Of a DNA stretch of 64,000 nucleotides, positions 11,384 through 22,233 are shown one piece after another; position 1 is the stretch's first letter; each line of letters begins with the position of its first letter. Location: contig NC_088298.1 in assembly GCF_032854445.1 (NCBI RefSeq), forward strand, positions 1,537,474-1,601,473, given 5' to 3'. Under the pieces are notes generated by a model. That model was not told the DNA's origin and made no database searches. It was given only the letters and a program-made list of their open reading frames with translations. A program made the position numbers and the translations under genes. Source of the DNA: Liolophura sinensis (taxonomy: Eukaryota > Mollusca > Polyplacophora > Chitonida > Chitonidae).

Positions 11384-13579
11384 ATGGCAGACTTGGGACA
11401 GCTATGGGAAAAACTAAGCGGTGCGGAAAGTAAGTCGCTTCTCAAGAAGCACTGCACTCCCGAAGTTTACGAAACTTTGAAAGAGAAGACCACGAAATTT
11501 GGCGGCACGCTTGCCGAGTGTATCCGATCGGGAGCGGAAAATCCCGAGAGCGGAGTAGGCGTTTATGCAAGTGACCCAGAAGGCTACACTGTGTTCGCCG
11601 ATCTTTTAAACCCGGTCATCATGGACTACCACAAAGTGGACGAGTTGAACCATCCAGGATGTGACTATGGATCTGAGGCTGATCTCAATTTCGGCGACCT
11701 TGACCCTTCAGGGGAGCTAATCGTGTCCACAAGGGTCAGAGTTGGCAGGAGTCATGACAGTTACGGGTTTCCCCCAACCCTCAACAAGGAACAGAGAGAG
11801 GAAATGGAAAAAGTCACCCGTGAGGTATTAGAGGGACTAACTGGGGAGCTTAAAGGTACATACTATCCTCTAGATGGAATGACCGAGGAGACACAAAAAC
11901 AGCTCACCGAAGATCATTTCCTTTTCAAAGACGATGACCGATTCCTCAAAGCCGCCGGAGGGTACGACGACTGGCCCGCCGGTAGAGGCATCTTCTTCAA
12001 CGACAACAAAACTTTTCTGGTCTGGGTGAACGAAGAGGACCACATCCGAATCATCTCCATGCAGAAGGGAGGAGACTTGGCCGCTGTGTACAAGCGATTG
12101 GTGAGTGGCATTCAAGAACTGGAAAAGAAACTGCAATTTGCCCGTCTGCCCAATTTGGGTTACCTCACGTTTTGTCCCAGTAATTTAGGCACAGCCCTAC
12201 GGGCCAGCGTGCACGTGAAGATACCCAAAGTGGCGGCCATGCCGGAGTTCAAAGAGATCTGTGACAAATATCACATCCAGGCGAGAGGCATCCACGGCGA
12301 GCACACGGAGAGCGTGGGCGGTGTGTACGATATCTCTAACAAGAGACGACTGGGTCTGACAGAGATTCAAGCGATAGAGGAGATGAGACGAGGGGTCGAG
12401 GAACTGATCAGGTTAGAGAAGGGACATCCGGACACAGGGGCTGCCAAGCCTGAGTCAGACCTTCCAATACTATGGGAGAAACTGGAATCTGCTAAGGACA
12501 GCAAGTCCCTACTGAAGAAGCACTGTACTAAGAAAGTCTACGAAAAACTCAAGGATAAGAAGACGAAGTTTGGCGGAACTCTGGCCGAGTGTATTCGATC
12601 GGGGGCGGAAAATCCCGAGAGCGGAGTCGGTGTCTACGCATCCGATCCCGAGGGCTACACTGTGTTCGCCGATCTTTTGAACCCGGTCATCATGGACTAC
12701 CATAAAGTGAACAAACTTAAACACCCAGAATGTAATTTCGGTTCTGAAGCCGATCTAAGCTTCGGTGATCTTGACCCCGAAGGGGAGCTAATCGTGTCCA
12801 CAAGGGTCAGAGTTGGCAGGAGTCATGACAGTTACGGGTTTCCCCCAACCCTCAACAAGGAACAGAGAGAGGAAATGGAAAAAGTCACCCGTGAGGTATT
12901 AGAGGGACTAACTGGGGAGCTTAAAGGTACATACTATCCTCTAGATGGAATGACCGAGGAGACACAAAAACAGCTCACCGAAGATCATTTCCTTTTCAAA
13001 GACGATGACCGATTCCTCAAAGCCGCCGGAGGGTACGACGACTGGCCCGCCGGTAGAGGCATCTTCTTCAACGACAACAAAACTTTTCTGGTCTGGGTGA
13101 ACGAAGAGGACCACATCCGAATCATCTCCATGCAGAAGGGAGGAGACTTGGCCGCTGTGTACAAGCGATTGGTGAGTGGCATTCAAGAACTGGAAAAGAA
13201 ACTGCAATTTGCCCGTCTGCCCAATTTGGGTTACCTCACGTTTTGTCCCAGTAATTTAGGCACAGCCCTACGGGCCAGCGTGCACGTGAAGATACCCAAA
13301 GTGGCGGCCATGCCGGAGTTCAAAGAGATCTGTGACAAATATCACATCCAGGCGAGAGGCATCCACGGCGAGCACACGGAGAGCGTGGGCGGTGTGTACG
13401 ATATCTCTAACAAGAGACGACTGGGTCTGACAGAGATTCAAGCGATAGAGGAGATGAGACGAGGGGTCGAGGAACTGATCAGGTTAGAGAAAGGAGGAGA
13501 ACTTAAAGATGACAAGCAATCAGAAACGAAAAAGCATTCAGATAAACCTACAACTACACGATCCTGTTCCATTCTTTAA
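11384..13579 (+). CDS. two-domain arginine kinase with CaaX-like C-terminus
   Basis: The 731-residue protein is two complete arginine kinases in tandem, each about 350 residues, catalysing reversible phosphate transfer between ATP and arginine. Equivalent residues are 357 apart. Each domain has the guanidino-specificity loop SGVGVY (56-61 and 413-418), STRVRVGRS with the nucleotide-binding arginines (115-123), NEEDHIRI with the catalytic glutamate (216-223), the signature CPSNLGT with reactive Cys264 and Cys621, and the GEHTES loop (305-310). The residue preceding SGVGVY is Glu (55, 412), where single-domain enzymes such as the 21-22 kb paralogue have Asp. I start at ATG 11384 (AAAATGG context); in-frame sequence upstream has only a GTG. 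The gene has no introns. The halves share 711 identical bases. A basic, Ser/Thr/Lys-rich tail of about 25 residues ends in Cys-Ser-Ile-Leu, a possible prenylation motif. Confidence 0.97.
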   Translation: MADLGQLWEKLSGAESKSLLKKHCTPEVYETLKEKTTKFGGTLAECIRSGAENPESGVGVYASDPEGYTVFADLLNPVIMDYHKVDELNHPGCDYGSEADLNFGDLDPSGELIVSTRVRVGRSHDSYGFPPTLNKEQREEMEKVTREVLEGLTGELKGTYYPLDGMTEETQKQLTEDHFLFKDDDRFLKAAGGYDDWPAGRGIFFNDNKTFLVWVNEEDHIRIISMQKGGDLAAVYKRLVSGIQELEKKLQFARLPNLGYLTFCPSNLGTALRASVHVKIPKVAAMPEFKEICDKYHIQARGIHGEHTESVGGVYDISNKRRLGLTEIQAIEEMRRGVEELIRLEKGHPDTGAAKPESDLPILWEKLESAKDSKSLLKKHCTKKVYEKLKDKKTKFGGTLAECIRSGAENPESGVGVYASDPEGYTVFADLLNPVIMDYHKVNKLKHPECNFGSEADLSFGDLDPEGELIVSTRVRVGRSHDSYGFPPTLNKEQREEMEKVTREVLEGLTGELKGTYYPLDGMTEETQKQLTEDHFLFKDDDRFLKAAGGYDDWPAGRGIFFNDNKTFLVWVNEEDHIRIISMQKGGDLAAVYKRLVSGIQELEKKLQFARLPNLGYLTFCPSNLGTALRASVHVKIPKVAAMPEFKEICDKYHIQARGIHGEHTESVGGVYDISNKRRLGLTEIQAIEEMRRGVEELIRLEKGGELKDDKQSETKKHSDKPTTTRSCSIL
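11710..13491 (+). repeat. 711-bp perfect intragenic duplication (two tracts)
   Basis: Bases 11710-12420 and 12781-13491 (offset 1071) are identical by eye, whereas the preceding parts of the two domains differ at many silent and some replacement sites. The sharp edges indicate recent homogenisation, by gene conversion or unequal exchange, rather than a recent whole-domain duplication. Confidence 0.92.
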
Positions 13580-14198
13580 ATATCATGGACAATGAAGACT
13601 TTTAGTCATGTAGAATCCCAGAGGCGTTGTTTGATTGACATGGTTATTACATATGTTATTCACCGGTAAACACTAAGTACGTCTGTCCCTGGATCGACCA
13701 GAGAATTTGCTGAACGCCCTATATCCACTGAAGAGGTATTATTTCAGCTTTACAAGAACAAAAAACAGATATTTAGGGCAATTTTCTCTACTGTTCCTCA
13801 AGCCTTCAAAATGAAAAAGCAGATTTCTTTATTTTATGGGTACATATTTAAGTTAAGATTGCTGAACACACATATATATGTATAGATGCATTGATAATGC
13901 CGTCATTACACTGGTCATTTCGATTCTTCTAGCTATATGTGTCATATATAAAGATCAATAATGGTTTCCAAAAGTTTATTTAACGCGCTATTAAACTTTT
14001 CTGTTGATATATACTAGTAGATGGTGCTTTAGTTTATATATGAAAACTCATAAATACAGAAGCAATCTCATGTACAAATATCATGCCTTGATAATTTATT
14101 CTATAACTTGTTCTGTTTTCTCCTGTATTATATCTTTGATGTATTTATTATATATTTATGTACATGCAGAACTTTGAGGTACAATATGTTTGTTTGAA

Positions 14199-14204
14199 AT
14201 TAAA
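14199..14204 (+). terminator. poly(A) signal ATTAAA for the two-domain arginine kinase
   Basis: ATTAAA lies about 620 bases after the stop, in AT-rich sequence typical of a 3' UTR. A canonical AATAAA at 14398-14403 is an alternative, but it falls in a segment also repeated near 15.0 kb. Confidence 0.4.
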
Positions 14205-14359
14205 ATCGGCATTCTGAAAATACCCTGTGACTTTAATGATATTTCATTGTTGTTTATTTTTGTACGAAATTATCTCTCTAGAGGTAGGCCGCTATTTAAT
14301 ATGGCTGTTTCCTTTATTTTGGACGATGTCTAGGACCAAGTTTTTTTTCGAAATTCTAC

Positions 14360-15310
14360 CCCGCTGTTAGTTGTGGGAGTGTGCAAATATACGTATTAAT
14401 AAAGATGACCTTTCAAACAACATCGAGTGTGTCACGCAACACGCTGGCCGGTACGTTTACCTCCCCGGTATGATTTCCTACTGCTTATGTCTACAAATAA
14501 AAGAATATATTTTCTGGTGAACTATCGGAATTCCCTTCAGTGATAAAAGTGTTATTTCCCCCACAGTTATTTCGCACAGTTTATAGATATTGCTTCTGTT
14601 TTTACATTTTTGATAGTTTACTCCCAGACGCTATGACGTGAAAAATAAACATTTGTTTCATGACGTTCCAATCTGACCTGTGCGGTATGACGTCACAATG
14701 AGACACGACGTCATACATACGCAGCTTTGAAATATCTAGGCCAACTGCAATGGAATAAGCTTGCCGTTGATTGGCCCAATATGTATGAACTCTGTGGAGG
14801 GAAGGACAGAGAACTGAAGCAAATACTGCATGAAATGTCACATTTTTGCCAAATTTTCTTTATTTTTTTGGGTGACATAGACTTTAACACCTTCGTCTTG
14901 GCGTTTGTTGTGTAACCCGAGATTGTGCACATCGAGATTTGACTCGGTACGAAACAAAGTTCAGCGGTATCGGGTTACACAACAAACACCGCTAAGGTGG
15001 TGTTATACCTGCTAGTTGCGGACCGTGTGCAAATATACATATTAAATGGAAAAGACCTTTCAAACAACATCGAGTGTGGGACGCAACACACCAGCCGGTA
15101 CGTTGCCTAGATTTGAAATATCTAGGTTAACTGCCATGGAATAAGCTTGCCGTTGATTGGTCTAAAATGTATGAACTCTGTGGAGGGAGGGAAAGAGAAC
15201 GGCAGCAAAAAGTTACACGAAATATGCCGTTTTTGTCTGATTTTCGTCAGTTTTTGGAGTAGAATAGACTTTAACACATTTGGTATGGAACGAGGTTCAG
15301 CGGTGACGGG
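14360..15310. repeat. duplicated segments with an internal inverted repeat
   Basis: A block near 14375-14460 (TGTGCAAATATACGTATTAA, CTTTCAAACAACATCGAGTG) recurs near 15027-15105, and a block at 14725-14890 (GAAATATCTAGGCCAACTGC, GGAATAAGCTTGCCGTTGAT) recurs at 15113-15275. Between them, TTTGTTGTGTAACCCGA (about 14904-14922) is inverted as TCGGGTTACACAACAAAC (about 14968-14987). It could be two overlapping copies of an unknown non-autonomous element. Confidence 0.7.
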
Positions 15311-16610
15311 CTACACCCTTAAATGTATCAGGTAATACTGGTACTAGGTCATATTTTATATTTAAAAATTTGGCCAAACTCAGTTACGAATACAGTTGCC
15401 CAAAGTCAAAGTATTACATCATCAGCTTTAGTTGCTATGTTATGCACTGTTTTTAAGGTTAAGTACAAAACTGAACACTTGGTATAAAGTTAAATCCGGT
15501 ATTAAGTATTTTAGAGAGCTTTGAACAGCCGGACACAAAACAGTTAGTCTCGATGACACCATTTTTATTTACTTTATTGGAACTCATCGTCATGTTCAAG
15601 ACTATTTCACTCACACAAAAGCAATGGCCAGGTTTATGGGCGAAAGAAACTAAACAGGGGGCTGTTTCTCAAAGCGGTCATAACGTTACCTCCGGTCCCA
15701 AATACCGGGCGACGTACGCCATCATTATGCGACGACATAGTGATCATAGGCCAGCGTACGTTACAACCCCATTGAGAAACCGGGCCCGGAATCCAGTTTC
15801 ACAAAGTGACGTACAACAATTTTTATTATATATTTGTCGTATGATACGAGTCTAATCAAATTAAATCTTCTGAATTTATCAATAATACAGCTTAAATTAT
15901 TGCCTTTCGGTAAATGCCAGACTCATACCTATATTATTTATAGTGTTAAAATCGATCTGAAGTTTGAAAGAGTTATAATCAGCTTTACAAATTTTGGGTA
16001 TTTCTCAGTATTTATTTATTATCTTGCATGTTTTCATTCTATGGGCTTTAGACGGCAATAAAACATAATAATAATAATAATCATAAATAATGTACACCTA
16101 TAGTTGTAAACAATGTAGAAATATGACAGAGACTGTTTGTTACTGCCCGTTCTGTATGACAGCAAAAGTCCTCCGTAGAATTTCATTGTTTTTTTTCGCC
16201 CTTTATTCACTGTAGAAAATCAGGAGAACCACATTTGGAATTGTGAATATGTTGGTGCATTTTGCCATCGTTTTGTACGGTCTTAGAGAGAATAGCAATC
16301 AAATAAAACCCTGACGTTAGTCCCCGAGGTAACAGATCAACGGTTTACTTGTCGCAAGCTCTTGAATTTTTGCCGAAGGACGCCTTTTCATTTCTTTGCC
16401 AAAATGTATGACAGGTGAAACAATGTCATATCACAGGTATTACAGGTGAAAAAAAAAATTTGTTTTAAATTACGTAATACCGTAACCAGCGCTACAACCT
16501 ATAATTTCTTCTCCGGGCATTCACGTGCCTAATATTATTTCCGATGAACAATATCTTTTTGTGATTCAAGACTATTTGAAGTTTTTAACACCATCAGCAT
16601 CAACCTACAC
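15311..16610. other. intergenic sequence, no gene recognised
   Basis: It contains a short (ATA)n run near 16062 and otherwise no feature I can support. Confidence 0.5.
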
Positions 16611-16848
16611 TTTATTTATTTATTTGATTGGTTCTTTACGCCGTACTCAAGAATATTTCACATATACGACGGCGGCCAGTATTATGGTGGGTGGAAACCG
16701 GGCATAGCTCGGGGGAAACCCATGACCATCCGCAGGTTTCTGGCAGACCTTCCCACGGAGAGGAAGCCAGCATGAGCTGGACTTGAACTCACAGCGACTG
16801 CATTGGTGAGAGACTCCTGGGTCATTACGCTGCACCTACACTTTAACT
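16611..16848 (-). mobile_element. SINE family A copy, near full length
   Basis: Reverse-strand order is complete from the TTTATTTATTTGATTGG tail complement through the core to GGACTTGAACTCACAGCGAC and CTCCTGGGTCATTACGCTGC. A short deletion follows CTTCCCACG. Confidence 0.85.
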
Positions 16849-16952
16849 GCAAGATAAAAATATATGTAAAAATGAATTGGGGCGATGCAAAAATGGATCA
16901 TGTCTTAACTGTAGTTAGTAGACGCCATAGACTATGTTTTATATAATGCTAC

Positions 16953-17720
16953 ATTTTATAATGCTCTGCCGTGTACTGCCAGATGTTGTTTAATGCCCTG
17001 CCGTGTACTGCCAAATATTGTTTAATACTTTGCTGTGCACTGCCAAATATTGTTTAACGCTGTGTTGTGCACTGCCAAATGTTGCTTAATGCTCTGTTAC
17101 ATACTGTCAACTAGTATTTTATGCTCTGTTGTGTGCTGCCAAATATTGTTGAGTGCACTGCCAAATAGTGTTTAATGCTCTGCTGTGTACTGGCAAATAG
17201 TGTTTAATGCTCTGCTGTGTACTGCCAAATATTGTTTAGCACTCTGTTGTTTACTGCAGTATTGCATAGCATTCTACTGTATATTATAGTATTGTTTAGC
17301 GTTCTGCTGTGTACTGCCGTATTGTTTAGCGCTCTACTGTGTTTTGCAAATTATTGCTTAACGCTCTACGATGTGCCGCAAAACATTGCTTAGCGCTCCA
17401 TTGTGTGCCGCTAAATATTGCTTAGCGTTCCACTGTGTGCAGCAAAATGTTGCTTAGCGCTCCACTGTCTGCCGCAAAATATTGCTTAGCGCTCCACTGT
17501 GTGCATCAAAAATGTTGCTTAGTGCTCCACTGTTTGCCGCAAAATATTGCTTAGCTCTCCACTATCTGGCGCAAAATATTGCTTAGCACTTGTGCTCTAG
17601 TGGTACTGCAAAATATTGTTTAATGCTCTACTGGGTAATGCATTGCTGTTTACTGCTCTATTGTGTAATGCCTATTGTAGAATGCTACATTGTTTAATGT
17701 TCTATTGGGTGAGAACTGAG
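16953..17720. repeat. degenerate 32-bp tandem array
   Basis: About 23 diverged units resemble TTTAATGCTCTGCTGTGTAC plus TGCCAAATATTG. Divergence increases rightwards (GCTTAGCGCTCCACTGTGTG variants after 17370), so the array is old. Confidence 0.88.
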
Positions 17721-17884
17721 TTAACCACATCGATGTTGTACAAGATCTTGTTGAACAAAGTACATTGCTGAAACAGTAGGGGACATTCTTCATCAGTGGA
17801 GCCCCATATATTGTTCAATATCTTATTAAATAGACATTTTTTTAATAACATTGTCTGACTTATTTATTTTATTTCATTTAATTT

Positions 17885-18400
17885 CTTTAATTCACGCTTA
17901 GCGACATGCCCAAGAATGTTTCACTTATAACACGGTGGTCAGGTTTATGTGTGGAAGAAACCGGAATGACGAGAGGAAACCCCCGACCTTCGCCAGGCAC
18001 CTGACGAGAGAAAACCACCGACCTTCTCCAGGTACCTGACGAGAGGAAACCCTCGACCTTCGCCAGGTACCTGACGAGAGAAAACCACCGACCTTCGCCA
18101 GGTACCTGACGGGGGTAACCACCGACCTTCGCCAGGTACCTGACGAGAGGAAACCCCCGACCTTCGCCAGGTACCTGACGAGAGGAAACCACCGACCTTC
18201 GCCAGGCAGCTGACGAGAGAAAACCACCGACCTTCGCCAGGTACCTGACGAGAGAAAACCACCGACCTTCGCCAGGTACCTGACGAGAGGTAACCACCGA
18301 CCTTCGTCAGGTACCTGACAAACCTCTTGACTTAGAAGCAGCAGTAGTTGCGGCAAGAGCTGGGTTCGAACACGCGACCTCGTAACGCATTCATCCTGGA
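17885..18400 (-). mobile_element. SINE-like element with internally amplified core
   Basis: Left of the array is a family-A-like 3' region (CCCAAGAATGTTTCACTTAT, then a GTGGTCAGG core complement); right of it is a tRNA-like B-box region (GCTGGGTTCGAACACGCGAC). The 35-bp array sits where family A normally has one GGAAACCC-CGACCATCCGCAGG segment. Confidence 0.6.
17985..18320. repeat. 35-bp tandem array inside a SINE
   Basis: Nine to ten units of CTGACGAGAGAAAACCACCG plus ACCTTCGCCAGGTAC, with little divergence. The unit resembles the SINE family A core segment, so the array probably arose by expansion within that copy. Confidence 0.9.
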
Positions 18401-18409
18401 GAATTAGGT

Positions 18410-19070
18410 TTAGTGGATTACTCGGTTCACACTTGGCTAAATCTTACATACATACATACATGTGTGCATAGACAAATAACAGTCAGCGGAAAATTCCAGA
18501 ACAGGTATCAACACGGAATATAATGATACGTGGATTCTACCTGATTGGATTATGTAAGGTATGACGCATGTAATCTAGTCACCTAGCAGGTTTAATACCC
18601 GGCACGCAAGTTACATAAATGGCTGATATCTGAACAATACGGCTCAAGATAGAGAGCAGTCGAGACAAACAAATATGCGCATAAAAAGTGAAGTGCTATT
18701 TTTGTTTACCGTAGTCTCGGAACATTAGTAAACATTGCATGTTTGAACACGAGTCATCTTTAACCGGCTTCCTCACTATACGAGCATAAACGGTATACGA
18801 GTCACAAACGGTAGCCATTTTTGACAATGGCTGAGCGCGCTGGCAATACCTGGTCAAGAGTGACGTCCCTTCATCACCTCGAGTGCGGTTGACTGTTGTA
18901 CACTTATATAACACTGTACAGTTACTAAGCCTGCATATATGATAAGAAAAATGTCCATCTTTTCAACACATTTTGCAAGAACAGCTGCATGATGTAGTGG
19001 TTCGACCCTAGCCAGCTTCAGACAGGGAATCCTAAAAATTGGGCGTTGTTTTCTCGGCTTTGGTGGTTTT
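18410..19070. other. intergenic sequence, no gene recognised
   Basis: A short CATA repeat lies near 18450; nothing else is supportable. Confidence 0.5.
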
Positions 19071-19071
19071 T

Positions 19072-19338
19072 TTGTTTGTTTGTTTGATTGGTGCTTTACG
19101 CCGTACTCAAGAATATTTCACTTGTACGACGGCGACCAGCATTATGGTGGGTGGAAACCGGGCAGAGCCCTGGGGAAACCCAAGACCATCCGCAGGTTGC
19201 TGACAGACCTTCCCACGTACGGCTGGAGAGGAAGCCAGCATGAGCTGGACTTGAACTCACAGCGACCGCATTGATGAGAGACTCCTGGATCATTGCGCTG
19301 CGCTAGCGCGCTAACCAACTGAGCCACGGAAGTCCCCC
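19072..19338 (-). mobile_element. SINE family A, best full-length minus copy
   Basis: The element reads on the minus strand as tRNA-like head (complement of GCGCGCTAACCAACTGAGCC), B-box-like region (complement of GGACTTGAACTCACAGCGAC), conserved core (complement of ACCATCCGCAGGTTGCTGAC), ATAATGCTGG, and a 3' end with TTGAGTACGGCGTAAAGCAC. It is about 260 bp. A RUDI/V-SINE relationship is possible but was not tested. Confidence 0.88.
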
Positions 19339-20084
19339 GGCTTTGGTGGTAAGAAATGGGGTTGACAGCGCCAATTAGATGGCCCCTCACATACCTTCTA
19401 TCAATAATAAAGCGGGTAAAAAAATAGAGTGGGGTGGGTCCCACGCGTGGGAAAGAGCTCCAGGTTCTTGTAAAAACGTCAGTGGCTTTAGATTGTTGTG
19501 AGGGGAACGAGTTCTTGCTAAATTTGGTGAATTACTTCAGGTATTCCTGTTTCTCCCACTAGTAATACTGTACAAGTAAAAAGTTCTTGAGTATTTCCTT
19601 AAACAATAAAATAAATAAATAGCGGGCGATTCTACCACCCCTGTTGATTATTCAGCCTAGAAAGAATAAATAAAACAGACAATAAACATGTTGTTTAGTA
19701 CCTGTTGACATCTTTCCAAGAATTGGTCTCGTGGCAGTGAAGGATGGAGACATGCGAGCTACGGTCATTACTGTCGTCGGTTTCAATCAAATTATAAACA
19801 CCTCTCACGCAGTTGTCAAAATGGATTCCGTATTAATAATGGGAAGATGTCAAGTGTAATGAAAATGTACAGTTAAGATATTTAGAAAATGCATTCTTGC
19901 TTTTTATGTTATGTTCACATTGGAAATGTCCGCTTGCACTCTACGTACTAGTTGTGGTATCATTATGTTTAGGCAAAAGGTTGGTCGTTTTGGAAAGGGC
20001 TTAATTAAAAAAAAGCAACAAGAACAAAACCTTAATTTCTTAACTGGAAAGTGATGAAAAAAACCCTTAAAATATTTCAGGAGA

Positions 20085-20410
20085 AACACGGCATGACAGG
20101 AGAGAAACAGGACATAATATGGAAGAAACAGGACATAATATGGAAGAAACTCGATATATCACGGAAGGAACTTGATATATCACGGAAGAAACTCGATATA
20201 TCACGGAAGGAACTTGATATATCACGGAAGAAACTTGATATATCACGGAAGGAAATTGATATATCACGGAAGAAATTCGATATATCACGGAAGGAACTTG
20301 ATATATCACGGAAGGAACTTGATATATCACGGGAGAAATTCGATATATCACGGAAGAAATTCGATATATCACGGAAGAAACCTGACATAACGCGCAAGAA
20401 ACTTGACATA
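20085..20410. repeat. 21-bp tandem array encoding a 7-residue repeat
   Basis: About 15 units of GATATATCACGGAAGAAACT(T/C). Because 21 is a multiple of three, a 138-codon plus-strand ORF (20051-20467) reads LDISRKK/KE heptads; two other frames are open too. No start context, domain or splice evidence supports a gene. Decayed related repeats (GAGGAAACACGACTGAGAC) continue to about 20650. Confidence 0.9.
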
Positions 20411-20814
20411 TCTTGGAAGAAACCGACCGGACATAGCATGGAGGAAACAATAAATATACACTCATAATAGGAGCCACGAGGAAACAGAAATGAACACAGA
20501 CCAAAAGAGAACAGAGACAATAGGAAATATTTTATACTTATGGAGGAAACACGACTGAGACACGGAGAAACACGACCGAGACACGGCTGAGAAATGAGGG
20601 AATACTACTGAGATACGAGGAAACACACCTGAGACCCGAGGATTCACAACGAGTTTACAACAGGTCATAAGACAACAAAAAAAATTTAAAAAGGTAATCC
20701 ATTACCATACCTGTTTTAAGACTATATATCCGTGATTTTCTTAAATAAATTGACACTGGGCGCAGAGAAAAAGACAAGAAATCAGAGAGGATCATCAAAC
20801 TGAGCTACCATGCG

Positions 20815-20820
20815 TTTATT
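20815..20820 (-). terminator. poly(A) signal AATAAA for the single-domain arginine kinase
   Basis: The plus strand TTTATT is AATAAA on the coding strand, 218 bases after the stop codon. Confidence 0.6.
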
Positions 20821-21037
20821 AATACATGGAGATTAACAAAACAAAGTACGGTGAATTTACTCTCACAGGATTTGAAACCAGATTATTTTCCGTTCCAGAA
20901 CAACGAAATGAAATAGCACAAGTCAAGGTGAACAATACAGGTCTTATAATAAACACCCGTGGGAAGTCTGTGTTAATTTTATTCTCGTTCGGCAAAGCAT
21001 GGCAGCCATGTTGTATGCTAATGGTTTCATTAAATTA

Positions 21038-22096
21038 TTATTTAAGTTCTCCTCCCTTCTCTAACCTGATCAGTTCTTCGACCCCTCGTCTCATCTCCTC
21101 TATCGCTTGAATCTCTGTCAAACCCAGTCGTCTCTTGTTAGAGATATCGTACACACCGCCCAAGCTCTCTGTGTGCTCGCCGTGGATGCCTCTCGCCTGG
21201 ATGCTATACTCGTCACAGATCGTTTTGAACTCCGGCATGGCCGCCACTTTGGGTATCTTCACGTGCACGCTGGCCCGTAGGGCTGTGCCCAAATTACTGG
21301 GACAAAACGTGAGGTAACCCAAATTGGGCAGACGGGCAAATTGCAGTTTCTTTTCCAGTTCTTGAATGCCACTCACAAGTCGCTTGTACACAGCGGCCAA
21401 GTCCCCTCCCTTCTGCATGGAGATGATTCTCAGATGGTCTTCTTCGTTCACCCAGACCAGAAAGGTTTTGTTGTCGTTGAAGAATATACCCCTACCCACG
21501 GGCCAGTCGTTGTACCCACCAGCAGCCTTAAGGAATCTGTCACTGTCGTTAAAGAGGAAATGGTCATCCATCAACTTTTTCTGAGTTTCGGGGGTCATAC
21601 CATCTAGGGGATAGTAAGTACCTTTAAGCTCCCCAGTCAACTTCTCCAAGACATCACGAGTATTTCTCTCCATGTTAACACGCTGCTCCTTGTTGAGGGT
21701 TGGGGGAAACCCGTAACTGTCATGACTCCTGCCAACTCTGACCCTAGTGGACACAATTAGCTCACCGGAAGGGTCAAGATCACCGAAGTTTAACTGTTCG
21801 ACATTTCCAAAATCGGTGGGAGGGTGGTAGAGGGCTTCTACTTTGTGATAGTCCTTAATGATCGGATCAAACAGCTCGCTAAACTCTTGGTAGGCTGCAG
21901 GATCAGATGCGTAGATTCCCACTCCACTGTCCAGGTTTTCCACACCAGATCGAATGCAGTCCGTTAACGTACCGCCCAACTTCGTCTTTTTGTCTTTCAG
22001 TTTTTCATAAATCTCTGGCGTCAGGTATTTGCTCATCAGAGACTTGCTTTCCTTTGTTGCCCTCAGTTTTTTCCATAGCTGTGGTAGATCCGACAT
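21038..22096 (-). CDS. single-domain arginine kinase
   Basis: The 352-residue enzyme is a standard-length monomeric arginine kinase (ATP:arginine phosphotransferase), normally a cytosolic energy-buffering enzyme. Landmarks are LDSGVGIY with Asp56 of the guanidino-specificity region, [24 protein letters not shown] with the reactive cysteine, and the GEHTES loop. It ends LEKGGELK and lacks the tail of the two-domain paralogue, whose second domain has the same GGELK before its extension. The CDS has no introns. The 3' portion is almost identical at the nucleotide level to the 11-13 kb gene (one difference in about 150 bases around 21228-21375, three in about 118 near the C-terminus), while the N-terminal half differs much more. 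That patchiness suggests conversion between the two genes, which face each other 7.5 kb apart. Confidence 0.97.
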   Translation of the reverse strand: MSDLPQLWKKLRATKESKSLMSKYLTPEIYEKLKDKKTKLGGTLTDCIRSGVENLDSGVGIYASDPAAYQEFSELFDPIIKDYHKVEALYHPPTDFGNVEQLNFGDLDPSGELIVSTRVRVGRSHDSYGFPPTLNKEQRVNMERNTRDVLEKLTGELKGTYYPLDGMTPETQKKLMDDHFLFNDSDRFLKAAGGYNDWPVGRGIFFNDNKTFLVWVNEEDHLRIISMQKGGDLAAVYKRLVSGIQELEKKLQFARLPNLGYLTFCPSNLGTALRASVHVKIPKVAAMPEFKTICDEYSIQARGIHGEHTESLGGVYDISNKRRLGLTEIQAIEEMRRGVEELIRLEKGGELK

Positions 22097-22233
22097 CTTG
22101 CTTATCTGTTGTAGATGTCGACTTCGACGTGGACTGTAAAGAGCAGATAGTTTTACCCGTGTCGTGTCGACGAGGTGTACGTCTCTTCTGAATTACGTAT
22201 CGCGTCTTTTCTATCTGTTCCAATTCTCTGTGA

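Noticed and set aside
11870-13207. Antisense 88- and 65-codon ORFs within both arginine kinase domains
   Set aside because: Identical in both domains because the DNA is identical; they are antisense shadows of conserved coding sequence.
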